Counted from the first letter of the stretch, positions 50,605 through 62,824 are shown. The stretch: 64,000 nt of DNA from Imbricaverruca yamaguchii (GCA_034440575.1 JAOTOL010001638.1:404501-468500); one strand, 5' to 3'. Translations and numbers: made by a program. Notes: a model not told the origin generated them from the sequence alone.

Positions 50605-51260
50605 GACTGTTGGGCGGCTATCCCACACCGCCTGTCTCCTGGACTGTTGGGCGGCTATCCCACGCCACCTGTATCCTGGACTGTTGGGCGGCTATCCCAC
50701 GCCACCTGTCCCCTTGACTGTTGGGCGGCTATCCCACACCGCCTGTCTCCTGGACTGTTGGGTGGCTATCCCACACCACCTGTATCCTGGACTGTTGGAT
50801 GGCTATCCCACGCCACCTGTATCCTGGACTGTTAGGCGGCTATCCCACACCACCTGCCCCCTGGACTGTTGGACGGCTATCCCACGCCACCTGTATCCTG
50901 GACTGTTGGGCGGCTATCCCACACCACCTGCCCCCTGGACTGTTGGGCGGCTATCCCACACCACCTGTATCCTGGACTGTTGGACGGCTATCCCACACCA
51001 CCTGTATCCTGGACTGTTGGGCGGCTATCCCACACTGCCTGTCTCCTGGACTGTTGGGCGGATATTATCCACTGCCGGCACCCTGGACTGTTCGGTGGAT
51101 AGTATCCACTGCCGGCACCCTGGACTGTTGGGCGGATATTATCCACCGCCGGCACCCTGGACTGTTCGGCGGATATTATCCATCGCCTGTCCCATACACA
51201 GCGACCCGACTATCCCCACCCATGGACTGTTTGGCGGCTATCCCCCACCGCCTGTCCCCT
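50605..51260. repeat. 37-bp minisatellite, about 17 copies
   Basis: The unit is CTGGACTGTTGGGCGGCTAT plus CCCACACCACCTGTATC. A subset near 51050-51180 has switched to GGATATTATCCACTGCCGGC. The right end decays through several GGACTG-starting variants up to about 51400. Confidence 0.94.
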
Positions 51261-51404
51261 GGACTGGGGCGCGTCTATCCCGCGCCCCTGAACTGCAGCG
51301 TGGTTATCCCTCTGGACTGCGACGTAGCCATGCCCACCCCTGAACTGCGGCATAGCTTTCCCATATCGCTGGACTGTCGAGCGGCTTTCGCCACCTCCTG
51401 TCAC

Positions 51405-51520
51405 ATTGGCTGTGATGTAGCTATCTCCCACCTCCAGCCCCCTGGCTGTGATGTAGCTATCTCCCACCTCCAGCCCCCTGGCTGTGATGTAGCTATCTCC
51501 CACCTCCAGCCCCCTGGGCT
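51405..51520. repeat. 36-bp tandem repeat, 3 copies
   Basis: TGGCTGTGATGTAGCTATCT plus CCCACCTCCAGCCCCC is repeated three times. It is a recent local amplification of the decayed edge of the 37-bp array. Confidence 0.93.
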
Positions 51521-51619
51521 GTGGCGTAGTTATCCCTCACTGCTGGATTGCGGCGTAGTTTTCCCCAGCACTGGACTGTCGAGCGGCTTTCCCCACCGGC
51601 GGCCCCCTTGACTACCGCG

Positions 51620-54200
51620 TATTTAACTCTACCCCCAGACTGCGAGGTGAACATTCCGTAGTCCTTCCCCAGCGCCCAAGCCTGGCAGTCTGCGGCGTGG
51701 CTCTCGCCCGGCGTCGGCCTCTTGGGCTCAGAACAGCACATACATGCCGGCACACAATGTGGAAACGGGCTCTGCACACCGCATCGCCATCACTCCCGAC
51801 GAATTAAGGCTGTCACCGACTCAATGTTCACCAGCCGTAATCTGGCAATATTACCGCAGAGCAGACAGGGCCGTCGCAGCATGCCAACCATGGTTTTATT
51901 ATTTTGTGCAGGAGCATCTACTAAACCAAAGGTAGAAGAGCCGCATGTTCATAATTAATGGCTATTAATGGCTAATTAATGGTTAACCGACCGAGGAACA
52001 TTCTGAGTTGTAAATACAGGAAGATCTGTAGTACACCCCACATCCAATAAGGAATATAATTATGAAACAGCATAGTTGGCACCAATGGCACATATCAAAG
52101 ACAAAACCATCCTGCAAAAAGTCGTGTAGAGCAGTCTTGTCGTGTGACATCACCAAATCCTACTGGGCGCCCGTGCTGCTTGTGCTTGGTATTGTGCTGC
52201 GCTTATTGACTCGGAAAATTTTGATAACAGAGTCCTCAAATAAGCTTTTCCTCATGCTTGTGGCATGCGTGCATGCTTAAGCCAGTCTTCAATTGGCCAT
52301 CGCCCAGAAGTGGGTACGGGCGGGTCCAACTGACCGGTTCTGAGTCGACTCGTGAAGTCCAAAGTGTAAAAATTATCGCCAACATCCAAAAACGTATCGG
52401 ACTCGGGTAGCGTCGGACCCGAAATGGAACCTAGCATAACGTTTTCCAGTAAAACATTTCCATCTTCTTCTGCAAATTATGAATTAAGGTAATTTCTATT
52501 CCAAATCACAGCACCTTAGCAGGTGTCATGGTTCCTTGTTTTCCAAAATCTGTCACTGAGTGAACTCCTACATCCTTTATTCAGCCGTGTATATGGAGGG
52601 GAGGGGTGACAGGGGTCCAAGATGGATTGAAACGGAACAGATGATTCTTAGATAAATGAAGATTGCAGTGTCTGCAGATAGGGATAGACATTTATAGGGA
52701 ACACAGATGATAGGATAAGTCGACGAAGTCAGACAGCTAAGTTAAGCTATGACAAGCTAAGTTACGGATACTTCTGCAAGCATAGGCGGAGAAGTGAAGA
52801 GTTGAGATCATTTGAGCTGTGATGCCGCTGGCAGCTTTACAATTGTGTTTTTGTGACGTCAGTCTAAGGTGGACATATGCAAGCGGCTGGGTGGATCCCC
52901 TGGTGGGCATTGGTTCACGTTACATCCCAGCCAACAACTTGCTTGGGTGGAGTTACGTATTGCTTGGGCACCTCGGGCAACACGTAGCTCAGCTCAATCT
53001 AGATGGATTTTCTCCTGATCGTAGCTGCCCCAGCGTGCCCAAGTCTAACCCGATCGGGCCTGGTACGGCATTGCTCAGGCTTATCTCGGACTGAAATCGT
53101 GTTTGTCGCACCAGTTGTCCGAGCACGCCCAAGCGTAGCCTGATAGGGGCCACAGCATCGATACGAAGGCGTTGCTCGGCTTTAGCCCGTAACCCGGGCA
53201 CACTTTGACATGCTTGAGCTGAGTTTCGGCAATGAATGGACTCGTTTAACTGGGCTGAACTTGGGCTTTGGTTCGGGGACGCTTGGAATTCCTGTGCCAG
53301 CTTACGTCGTGAACCAAAGGAAAATCGTAGTTCAGCCCAAGTGGAGCTAACCCAACCAAGGCCTGATCGGGCCCGAACCAAAATGCTGGTGGGATATAGA
53401 AAGTAAGTAGTGATTGGGTACTTGTAACCCGAAATGGGAATCAAGCTTTCAAAACCTTTTTCGTGGATAACGGACAGGAAAACATTGTTAGCAAGATTAG
53501 TGGCTCGGCAGGCTATTTCGCTCAGTCCTCCCCCAGGATCTTGTTCAATTAACTTAGCGCAAATTCAGTTGGCTAAATCTCTATGGTCTATAAGTGTCAA
53601 CCAGGGGCGGGTGCTCGAGAAACTGCGGCCATTTCCCCACCCTCCATGGCTAAGTTGTGCCTCTCTGAGCGGGAAAAGGCGCCCCTTCGGGCTGGCTTGA
53701 CTACATCCCCCCTCCTCATTGGAACTTTTTTTCTTCAATGCGTTCGAGTGTATTCCTCATCGGATTCTGCAGCTAGTTTTCTGTCACCTCACCCGCTAAC
53801 GCCAACTACCGAGCAGGAGAAGCTGCATGCACAGTATGCTGAGCCGATCTGAGGACGTCGGGCCAACTCCTTTTTACTCACCATCATGTTTTAGAGGAAC
53901 TCAGGAACTGCAGAAGCCTGCTAATAGCCCACCTTCAGAAACGCCTTACATTGAAACTGCCTTCAGTTCCAAGACGTATGAGATTAAGGATGTAATGGTG
54001 AAGTGTCACACGACTTCGTTTTCTGTGGACAGGTTCAGATGATGCTGTGCATAGGCACGACGCAAAATGCTCAAATGGTGTGACAATTTTCTGAGGTGAT
54101 CAAAGCACACATTCGACTGTCCTGGTGGCTCAGATTCTGGTGGAAGACTGCGTTGGATAATGGGTTTTACATTTTAGATATCCTCAAGCACTTAGATATC
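51620..54200. other. Intronic sequence, no recognised gene
   Basis: At about 52980-53200 two diverged copies of a roughly 115-bp motif can be seen (CGTGCCCAAGTCTAACC against CACGCCCAAGCGTAGCC). Otherwise unique. Frames up to 151 codons have no family match I can name. Confidence 0.45.
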
Positions 54201-54202
54201 CT

Positions 54203-54395
54203 CAAGGCATTGATGAGCAGCGACTTATGTTGGATGTATCTGGTGGCACGAAGAGGAGACCTGGTGACAACACTGGTCCTACCACCCGGGGGGCTTTCGA
54301 TGCAAATAAGCTGTTCGAAGCAAATTGTCATCACGGCTGTGTATCACTATCATTGGATATTCTGGATCCAACATTCGCTTTCAGTCACCCCTCAC
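54203..54395 (+). repeat. Inverted repeat, left arm (about 193 bp)
   Basis: Contains TTGGATGTATCTGGTGGCAC, GAGGAGACCTGGTGACAACA and TTCGATGCAAATAAGCTGTT. The reverse complement lies at 54855-55050 with about 93-95% identity. Both arms keep the same open frame (DVSGGTKRRPGDNTGPTTR), unknown to me. Confidence 0.85.
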
Positions 54396-54854
54396 CCTCC
54401 CCAAGTTTTATGGTAGGTTTCCAGCAGTGTCCACATCAATCATGTATGCTACAGTGGACAAAACTCAACCATGGTCCAATCGGATATGGTCTTTTTCTTT
54501 CTTCTTGCAATTTCCCCAAAGTTTCTCCGGTGGACACAGAAATTCCAGATGTTGTATTTTGATTGCAGATGTAAATGCCTGCTGCATACATCGCGGCGCA
54601 GGAATCGGGAAATGACCGTGGGAAACGAAAGAAACGAGTAACTTCTCTCGGCCTCGTGCTCTATGATTGATTAATGGTGCTTCTCAAACTCACAACTTGC
54701 CCAGCTTGAGATTGTGCATTTCAATGGAGAGGGCATCACTGCAATAGGTTACTCAAGGAGTGTCTTAATAAAAACCTGGTACCTCTCCTGAGAAAACAGC
54801 ATGCAGAGTGGGACTTCATATTCTGGCTTGATGGGCCCGCATGTCATTACAAGG

Positions 54855-55050
54855 AAAGGAAGGGGTGACTGAAAGCGAATGTTGGATCAAGAATATTAAT
54901 TGATAGTGACACACAGCCGTGATGACAATTTGCTTCGAACAGCTTATTTGCATCGAAAGCCCTCCGGGTGGTAGGACCAGTGTTGTCACCAGGTCTCCTC
55001 TTTGTGCCACCAGATACATCCAACGTAAGTCGCCGCTCATCACTGCCTTC
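54855..55050 (-). repeat. Inverted repeat, right arm
   Basis: Reverse complement of 54203-54395, separated from it by about 460 bp. A transcript of this intron could fold here into a long stem. Confidence 0.85.
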
Positions 55051-55831
55051 CACAGGCGCCTAAAGGTGAAGCACATCGACATAGAGGTCGTGCGAAAGAT
55101 GTTGCAGCACGTGCGGACCCAGCTCCGTCTAGTGGGTCGCGAGGTCACTGATGTACTAAATTGAATGCAGAAGTATGAATGAGAAGTAATGTGATTGTTT
55201 GCATGCACAAGTATGCCTGTATACTTAGATTAGTTCCGAAGATATGACCAGTAAAAAGCTGTCCAGTTTTTTTGTGGACATGCGGTAGCATTCCTGCTTG
55301 CAAGTTGTGTTTTGCAACGAGTTTCCTTCGTATGACTGGGAATTGTTGCACTTAGTACGGCGACATGTGCAAAAGGAACGCAAACGTAAGGCAAGATCAA
55401 AGGAGTAAAAGCAGTAAAAGCGGCGGATGTAAAGATTAATTACCGTGGATATCAGAGTGAGTATCTCAGTCGATGTCATTTCAGACAAATTGCCACTGGC
55501 AATTATCCTCACTGACCCCGCCATGACCAAGCTCTCTCATGCACGTCCAGCAGGCGAAACAAAATATGACTGCATCCCCACAGCATTGCAGCACCGTCAG
55601 CCACTTAGGCAGCCCGTCAATCACGGCCGCGCAGACAGAAAAACTGGCGCCAAACCAACAGCGACGGCCAACGCTATGCGGCCGTATTGAGCCATCACAC
55701 GACGGCGCAGCCCGAGCGGCGGCAGCATCAAACAACCCCCCCCCTCCCTTCCACCATCAGGAGTTGGAAAGGGTGAGCCCTGAAACGGCACTCCGCCACC
55801 GCCCCCGCTGACCGCCCGCCTCGCATTCCAG
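55051..55831. other. Intron end before the second Runt exon
   Basis: No repeat. The last 100 bp become CpG-rich and pyrimidine-rich and end in the CAG acceptor. Confidence 0.5.
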
Positions 55832-55945
55832 GGAAGAGCTTCAACCTGACGATACAGATATCGACGTCGCCGGCGCAGATCATGACCTACAACAAGTGCA
55901 TGAAGGTCACCGTGGACGGTCCGCGGGAGCCACGCAGTAAAACAC
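55832..55945 (+). CDS. Runx: Runx, second recognised coding exon (C-terminal part of Runt domain)
   Basis: 114 bp giving residues 125-162, numbered from the ATG at 34968: the rest of Gly125, then KSFNLTIQISTSPAQIMTYN, KCMKVTV and DGPREPRSKT. The DNA-contacting VDGPREPR tail is intact, as is the SGRGK junction made with the previous exon. FNLTIQ, AQIMTYNKCM and similar positions differ from the usual FTLTITV and PQxATYxxAI, so this is a diverged Runt copy. In vertebrate RUNX genes the matching exon is 105 bp, also starting in phase 1. The donor GTGAGTGG starts at 55946, phase 1 (one base, C, of the next codon). The following exon was not found in the window. Confidence 0.92.
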
Positions 55946-55952
55946 GTGAGTG

Positions 55953-57862
55953 GGCCACACCGTCCTGGCGGCTCAACTCTGCCACACCGTCCTGGCGGCT
56001 CAGCTCTGCCACACCGTCCTGGCGGCTCAACTCTGCCACACCGTCCTGGCGGCTCAGCTCCCCCACACCGTCCTGGCGGCTCAACTCTGCCACACCGTCC
56101 TGGCGGCTCAGCTCTGCCACACCGTCCTGGCGGCTCAGCTCTGCCACACCGTCCTGGCGGCTCAGCTCCCCCACACCGTCCTGGCGGCTCAACTCTGCCA
56201 CACCGTCCTGGCGGCTCAGCTCTGCCACACCGTCCTGGCGGCTCAGCTCCCCCACACCGTCCTGGCGGCTCAGCTCGCCACACCGTCCTGGCGGCTCAAC
56301 TCCCCACACCGTCCTGGCGGCTCAGCTCCCCCACACCGTCCTGGCGGCTCAACTCCCACACCGTCCTGGCGGCTCAGCTCCCCCACCGTCCTGGCGGCTC
56401 AGCTCGCCACACCGTCCTGGCGGCTCAACTCTGCCACACCGTCCTGGCGGCTCAGCTCCCCACACCGTCCTGGCGGCTCAGCTCTGCCACACCGTCCTGG
56501 CGGCTGCCACACCGTCCTGGCGGCTCACTCTGCCACACCGTCCTGGCGGCTCAGCTCCCCCACACCGTCCTGGCGGCTCAACTCTGCCACACCGTCCTGG
56601 CGGCTCAGCTCTGCCACACCGTCCTGGCGGCTCAACTCCCCCACACCGTCCTGGCGGCTCAGCTCCCCCACACCGTCCTGGCGGCTCAGCTCCCCCACAC
56701 CGTCCTGGCGGCTCACAGCTCCCCACACCGTCCTGGCGGCTCAGCTCTGCCACACCGTCCTGGCGGCTCAGCTCCCCCACACCGTCCTGGCGGCTCAGCT
56801 CCCCCACACCGTCCTGGCGGCTCAGCTCTGCCACACCGTCCTGGCGGCTCAGCTCTGCCACACCGTCCTGGCGGCTCAACTCTGCCACACCGTCCTGGCG
56901 GCTCAGCTCCCCAACCGCCTCCACACCGTCCTGGCGGCTCAGCTCCCCCACACCGTCCTGGCGGCTCAGCTCTGCCACACCGTCCTGGCGGCTCAACTCT
57001 GCCACACCGTCCTGGCGGCTCAGCTCTGCCACACCGTCCTGGCGGCTCAGCTCTGCCACACCGTCCTGGCGGCTCAGCTCTCCCACACCGTCCTGGCGGC
57101 TCAGCTCTGCCACACCGTCCTGGCGGCTCAGCTCCCCCACACCGTCCTGGCGGCTCAACTCTGCCACACCGTCCTGGCGGCTCAACTCTGCCACACCGTC
57201 CTGGCGGCTCTCTGCCACACCGTCCTGGCGGCTCAGCTCTGCCACACCGTCCTGGCGGCTCAGCTCTGCCACACCGTCCTGGCGGCTCAGCTCCCCCACA
57301 CCGTCCTGGCGGCTCAGCTCTGCCACACCGTCCTGGCGGCTCAGCTCTCCCACACCGTCCTGGCGGCTCAGCTCCCCACACCGTCCTGGCGGCTCAGCTC
57401 TGCCACACCGTCCTGGCGGCTCAGCTCTCCCACACCGTCCTGGCGGCTCAGCTCTGCCACACCGTCCTGGCGGCTCAGCTCCCCCACACCGTCCTGGCGG
57501 CTCAACTCTGCCACACCGTCCTGGCGGCTCAACTCTGCCACACCGTCCTGGCGGCTCAACTCTGCCACACCGTCCTGGCGGCTCAGCTCCCCCACACCGT
57601 CCTGGCGGCTCAGCTCCCCCACACCGTCCTGGCGGCTCAGCTCCCCCACACCGTCCTGGCGGCTCAGCTCCCCCACACCGTCCTGGCGGCTCAGCTCTGC
57701 CACACCGTCCTGGCGGCTCAGCTCTGCCACACCGTCCTGGCGGCTCAGCTCCCCCACACCGTCCTGGCGGCTCAGCTCTGCCACACCGTCCTGGCGGCTC
57801 AACTCTGCCACACCGTCCTGGCGGCTCAACTCTGCCACACCGTCCTGGCGGCTCAGCTCTGC
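55953..57862. repeat. 27-bp minisatellite, about 70 copies, starting at the splice donor
   Basis: The unit is GCCACACCGTCCTGGCGGCT plus CAGCTCT. CAGCTCCCC and CAACTCTGC variants are mixed throughout, and a few units have lost bases (56270-56530, 57205, 57370). The first unit begins seven bases after the GT of the donor. The unit is nine codons and stop-free in several frames of both strands, giving open frames up to 681 codons. Confidence 0.97.
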
Positions 57863-58155
57863 CGCAGCGCCCCGGGCTTCGTCGGGCCAACGTTTCGCCA
57901 CACGCGCTTGGTGATAGTCCTCCTTGAAAGAAAGAAGGTTGCGATGTACTTTCGGCGCGAGCCGCTAGCTTGATTCACGCTTTTTGTTTAGTGCGTGTGT
58001 GCCGAGATTTACTGCCGTGTGGTGATGTCCGAATCCAGAAGATCACAATACCGAAACACTGTAAGCAGTACAGTGCGCTTTTTACGGGCGTTGTACATAC
58101 AAGCAGCATCAGCATGGATGTTGACATACATTCCGCCTACATGCAATGCATCACC
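57863..58155. other. Intronic unique sequence
   Basis: Short stretch between the 27-bp array and the (CT)n tract; nothing recognised. Confidence 0.45.
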
Positions 58156-58159
58156 GGCA

Positions 58160-58798
<639 letters not shown>

Positions 58799-58959
58799 CG
58801 CTGTAATAGACAACTTGCATTATTTCCTTGATAGAGATAGCCCCTTTGAGTAGGATATTCACAATTGCTCCAAGGAGAAAATGTGCTCCTCTCCCCCCGA
58901 ATCGCGGTCAATCTTGAGGAAATGCGATTGGGGTGCTCGGCGACGGTACCTGACTACCG

Positions 58960-59172
58960 TAGTCCGGTAGTAGTGTCGATCCATTACCCCTGTCACACTC
59001 CACAATACTGTTGTAGCGTAGGGCACTCTCCCATAGATGTCCGGTAGAAGTGCCGATCCATGACACTCACTTCTGCCACACTCCACAATGTTGTTGTAGC
59101 GTGAGGCGCTGTCCCTTGGACTGTGGTCCAGTAGTAGTGCCGATCCATAACCACCGCCACCCTCCACAACAC
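58960..59172. repeat. About 80-bp repeat, 3 diverged copies
   Basis: GTCCGGTAGTAGTGTCGATC-type starts occur at about 58961, 59040 and 59126, each followed by a CACACTCCACAAT block. GTCC and GTAGTAG text overlaps with the 18-bp array further right. Confidence 0.7.
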
Positions 59173-59485
59173 CTTCGTTCCGCTCCATCTCGCCGGCGCA
59201 CCAATGAGCGCCGTCGACACCCAGGCCGTGGTCGAGTTTTGGTTGGCAGTGGCGACCACCTGATGTCAGACGGGTGGGCTTCATTACGTCACCAGTGGCG
59301 GCGCGAGCGTCCGACCCGTTGTGCGGCGCCATTTATCATCGGTGCTGCAGCCGGCGCGATGTGTCAGCACCACGTCTGGTGCGGTGACGTGCCGGGAGCC
59401 AGCGGTGGCGGGGTGACGCACCGACGGCACAGGCGCGCGCAACACCTCACCGTCCTGTCCGCCGCGCCGGCGCCGTCCCGGCCAT
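59173..59485. other. GC-rich intronic sequence, no recognised exon
   Basis: Searched for the next Runx exon. A + frame of 147 codons spans it, but the residues do not resemble Runx C-terminal regions and no acceptor/donor pair stands out. Confidence 0.4.
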
Positions 59486-59489
59486 GGCT

Positions 59490-60420
59490 CTAGTCACTGG
59501 TCCGGCTGTAGTCACTGGTCCGGCTGTAGTCACTGCTCCGGCTGTAGTCACTGCTCCGGCTGTAGGCACTGGTCCGGCTGTAGGCACTGTGGTCCGGCTG
59601 TAGTTACTGGTCCGGCTGTAGTTACTGGTCCGGCTGTAGGCACTGGTCCGGCTGTAGTCACTGGTCCGGCTGTAGTTACTGGTCCGGCTGTAGTTACTGG
59701 TCCGGCTGTAGGCACTGCTCCGGCTGTAGTCACTGGTCCGGCTGTAGTTACTGGTCCGGCTGTAGTTACTGGTCCGGCTGTAGTCACTGGTCCGGCTGTA
59801 GTTACTGGTCCGGCTGTAGTCACTGGTCCGGCTGTAGTCACTGTGGTCCGGCTGTAGTTACTGGTCCGGCTGTAGTTACTGGTCCGGCTGTAGGCACTGG
59901 TCCGGCTGTAGTCACTGGTCCGGCTGTAGTTACTGGTCCGGCTGTAGGCACTGCTCCGGCTGTAGTCACTGGTCCGGCTGTAGTTACTGGTCCGGCTGTA
60001 GTTACTGGTCCGGCTGTAGTCACTGGTCCGGCTGTAGTTACTGGTCCGGCTGTAGTCACTGGTCCGGCTGTAGTCACTGTGGTCCAGATGTAGTCACTGT
60101 GGTCCGGCTGTAGGTTACTTGTCCGGCTGTAGTCACTGGTCTGGATGTAGTCACTGGTCCGGCTGTAGTCACTGTGGTCCGGCTGTAGTCACTGTGGTCC
60201 GGCTCTAGTCACTGGTCCGGCTGTAGCCACTGTGGTCCGGCTGTAGTCACTGTGGTCCGGCTCTAGTCACTGGTCCGGCTGTAGTCACTGTGGTCCGGCT
60301 GTAGTCACTGCGGTCCGGCTGTAGTCACTGGTCCGGCTGTAGTCACTGGATCGGCTCTTGTTACTGGTCCGGATGTAGTCACTGGACCGGCTCTTGTTAC
60401 TGGTCCGGCTCTAGATACTG
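59490..60420. repeat. 18/20-bp minisatellite, about 50 copies, with Runx-type motifs
   Basis: The unit is GGTCCGGCTGTAGTCACT; 20-bp units insert GT to give ACTGTGGTCC. The order of unit variants from 59587 is repeated from about 59841 (offset about 254 bp), a higher-order repeat. The 20-bp form creates TGTGGTC or TGCGGTC at 59588, 59842, 60078, 60098, 60173, 60193, 60231, 60251, 60289 and 60309. Confidence 0.95.
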
Positions 60421-60697
60421 GTTACTGGTCGGCATCCTTCCAACCAAACGAAATTCTTTCACAAAGCATTCGATTAACTAAATGGTCTTCACTGCATGCA
60501 ATATTAAGCGAATCATTTCACCTTGACCCGCAGTCTATGTGACATGCCATCGTAGGAAAGAATCCCAGGCTCAGGGTCTCTTTAACTAATCGGTAATATT
60601 TGTCGAATGCAGAAATTGTTGATGTAACGAATACCGTGTGGTATAGTTGAGGTTGGAATGGAATGGATGCCGTCGTGGTTTATGTTCCATCGCGTCC
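60421..60697. other. Intronic unique sequence
   Basis: Nothing recognised. Confidence 0.4.
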
Positions 60698-60780
60698 TAG
60701 GGACTTGGTGTGAAATTACACACACATACGTAAATATATATATATGCACATATATATGTCATTTCACACTGACTCCCTAG

Positions 60781-60861
<81 letters not shown>

Positions 60862-60885
60862 TTATTTATTCATTTATATATACAT

Positions 60886-60934
<49 letters not shown>

Positions 60935-60954
60935 AATTTCACACCGACTCCATA
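60698..60954. mobile_element. MITE-like element with imperfect terminal inverted repeats and TA ends
   Basis: The left end TA-GGGACTTGGTGTGAAATT-ACACACA is matched by the right end TGTGTGTAATTTCACACC-GACTCCA-TA, 21 of 25 positions, each next to TA. Inside lie two (TA)n tracts and a further internal copy TCATTTCACACTGACTCCCT near 60758. TA flanks suit a Tc1/mariner-type MITE, but the TA-rich setting makes the target duplication weak evidence. Confidence 0.5.
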
Positions 60955-61595
60955 GTACATATATAAATATATGTGTGTGTGTGTAAGAATATCCTATATC
61001 ATCCCTGGAAATATTTATACTCGTGGTAAATTGTTCACTATGATTTGTAAAGAAAATTTGTCAATCTATTTTCACCACTGACACCGAATTTAAAACGCGA
61101 CAAACGTTACAAACCGGCGTCACCTGCCACCTACATAGCGTGCTCTCCAGACTGGAAATGTCAAGAGCCATTTATGGGTCCATTCGCTGACGCCACATTA
61201 ACATCGCGACGGCTGCGCATGGCGGACACAACAGCTGTGTCATACCGGCGGCGATGTTTTATGCACGCCCGCCATCGCCGACGGCAGTAGCCGGTGACTT
61301 CGCGGACTCTGCTTTGTTCAGAAGTTTCCTCATGTCGCAGAATGCCCCCACCTGGCTCAATTGCGCGGCGTGCGACATTTACGACGAGCCTTGGGAAGCT
61401 CAAACGACGTCGGGACTTGTAACGCTGCGGTTCTTACAACACCGTTAAATGACTCGATAGATATTGCACGGCAGATGCGACATATCGAACGTGCGCAGTG
61501 CACATTTGTTCAGATGACGTGACTAATATCGATCATGGTGGGAGTGGATCGCCGAGATCCTGGTGGATGTTGACTTGACAGCTCACGTGTATGTT
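60955..61595. other. Intronic unique sequence
   Basis: No gene or repeat recognised apart from a short TGTGTGTG run near 60971. Confidence 0.4.
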
Positions 61596-61599
61596 GGCT

Positions 61600-62125
61600 G
61601 CTGTGACGTGACGTGCCCGGCGGCTGCTGTGACGTGACGTGTCGGACGGCTGGTGTGACGTGACGTGTCGGACGTCTGGGTGATGTGACGTGCCTGGCGG
61701 CTGATGTGACGTGACGTGTCGGACGGCTGGTGTGACGTGACGTGCCTGACGGCTGCTGTGACGTGACGTGCCTGACGGCTGGTGTGGTGTGACGTGCCTG
61801 ACGGCTGCTGTGACGTGACGTGCCTGGCGGCTGCTGTGACGTGACGTGTCGGACGGCTGGTGTGACGTGACGTGCCTGGCGGCTGCTGTGACGTGACGTG
61901 CCTGACGACTGGTGTGACGTGACGTGTCGGACGGCTGGTGTGACGTGACGTGACGTGCCTGGCGGCTGTTGTGACGTGACGTGCCTGGCGACTGGTGTGA
62001 CGTGACGTGCCTGGTGGCTGCTGTGACGTGACGTCCCGGGCGGCTGCTGTGACGTGACGTGCCCGGCGACTGCTGTGGTGGCTGCTGTGATGTGACGTGC
62101 CTGGTGACTGCTGTGACGTGTCGGG
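61600..62125. repeat. 26-bp minisatellite, about 20 copies, TGACGT-rich
   Basis: The unit is GTGACGTGACGTGCCTGGCG plus GCTGCT; alternatives are GTCGGACGGCTGGT and CCTGACGGCTGCT. Nearly every unit contains TGACGTGACGT. Confidence 0.95.
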
Positions 62126-62273
62126 AGGCGCGCCGTGACAAGGCCGGACAGATAATCACCGGGGCAGGTCAGTCACGAAGTGGTTGGTCGGGTGGCCGGT
62201 CGGCGCCGGCCGCATCACCAGCCACTGCCGTCTCCGGGCCAGCCGGTCAGCCACGCTCGGCTAAGCCACACTC

Positions 62274-62306
62274 GGCCGTGTAAGCGACTAAGCCGCTTAC
62301 ACGGCC
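62274..62306. other. Perfect 13-bp hairpin
   Basis: GGCCGTGTAAGCG (62274-62286) and CGCTTACACGGCC (62294-62306) pair fully around ACTAAGC. No T-tract follows. Confidence 0.85.
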
Positions 62307-62660
62307 ACATTTGTTAGCGCCTGCCGCCGAGATTTGCATAGCAGACGAGATGCACTGCGGTCCATGGCTTCACGTCACGCTTCCGACCGTCCGCATCCGC
62401 AGATAATGCGCATTGTTGGCTGGTCATCTGACTTTCAGACACATTAACAGAGGAAAGGTTTCGGCGTGCAGTTCGCCATTCTGGAGGACCATTTGCTCTG
62501 TGGCGCGCGTGCGAACGCTACTGCAATTCAATGCATCTCGCTATTAAAAAGCACGTACGTTAAGTTCGAGCTTCCGGTCAGCAGTCGTATTGCGACCGTT
62601 TTTCGCACCAGCGGATTACTGCGGTGATAGGGTATTTCACCCACATATGTGGAAGCTGTC
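62307..62660. other. Intronic unique sequence
   Basis: Nothing recognised. Confidence 0.4.

Positions 62661-62824
<164 letters not shown>

Noticed and set aside
55953..57862. Runx sites in the 27-bp array
   Set aside because: The unit gives TGTGGC on the minus strand, which lacks the T of TGYGGTY, so it is not a consensus site.
55882..57927. 681-codon protein-coding exon
   Set aside because: A consensus GTGAGT donor ends the Runt exon at 55945 and everything after is a minisatellite; kept only as an intron-retention possibility.
59173..59485. Next Runx exon
   Set aside because: GC-rich and open, but no resemblance to Runx C-terminal sequence and no convincing acceptor and donor.
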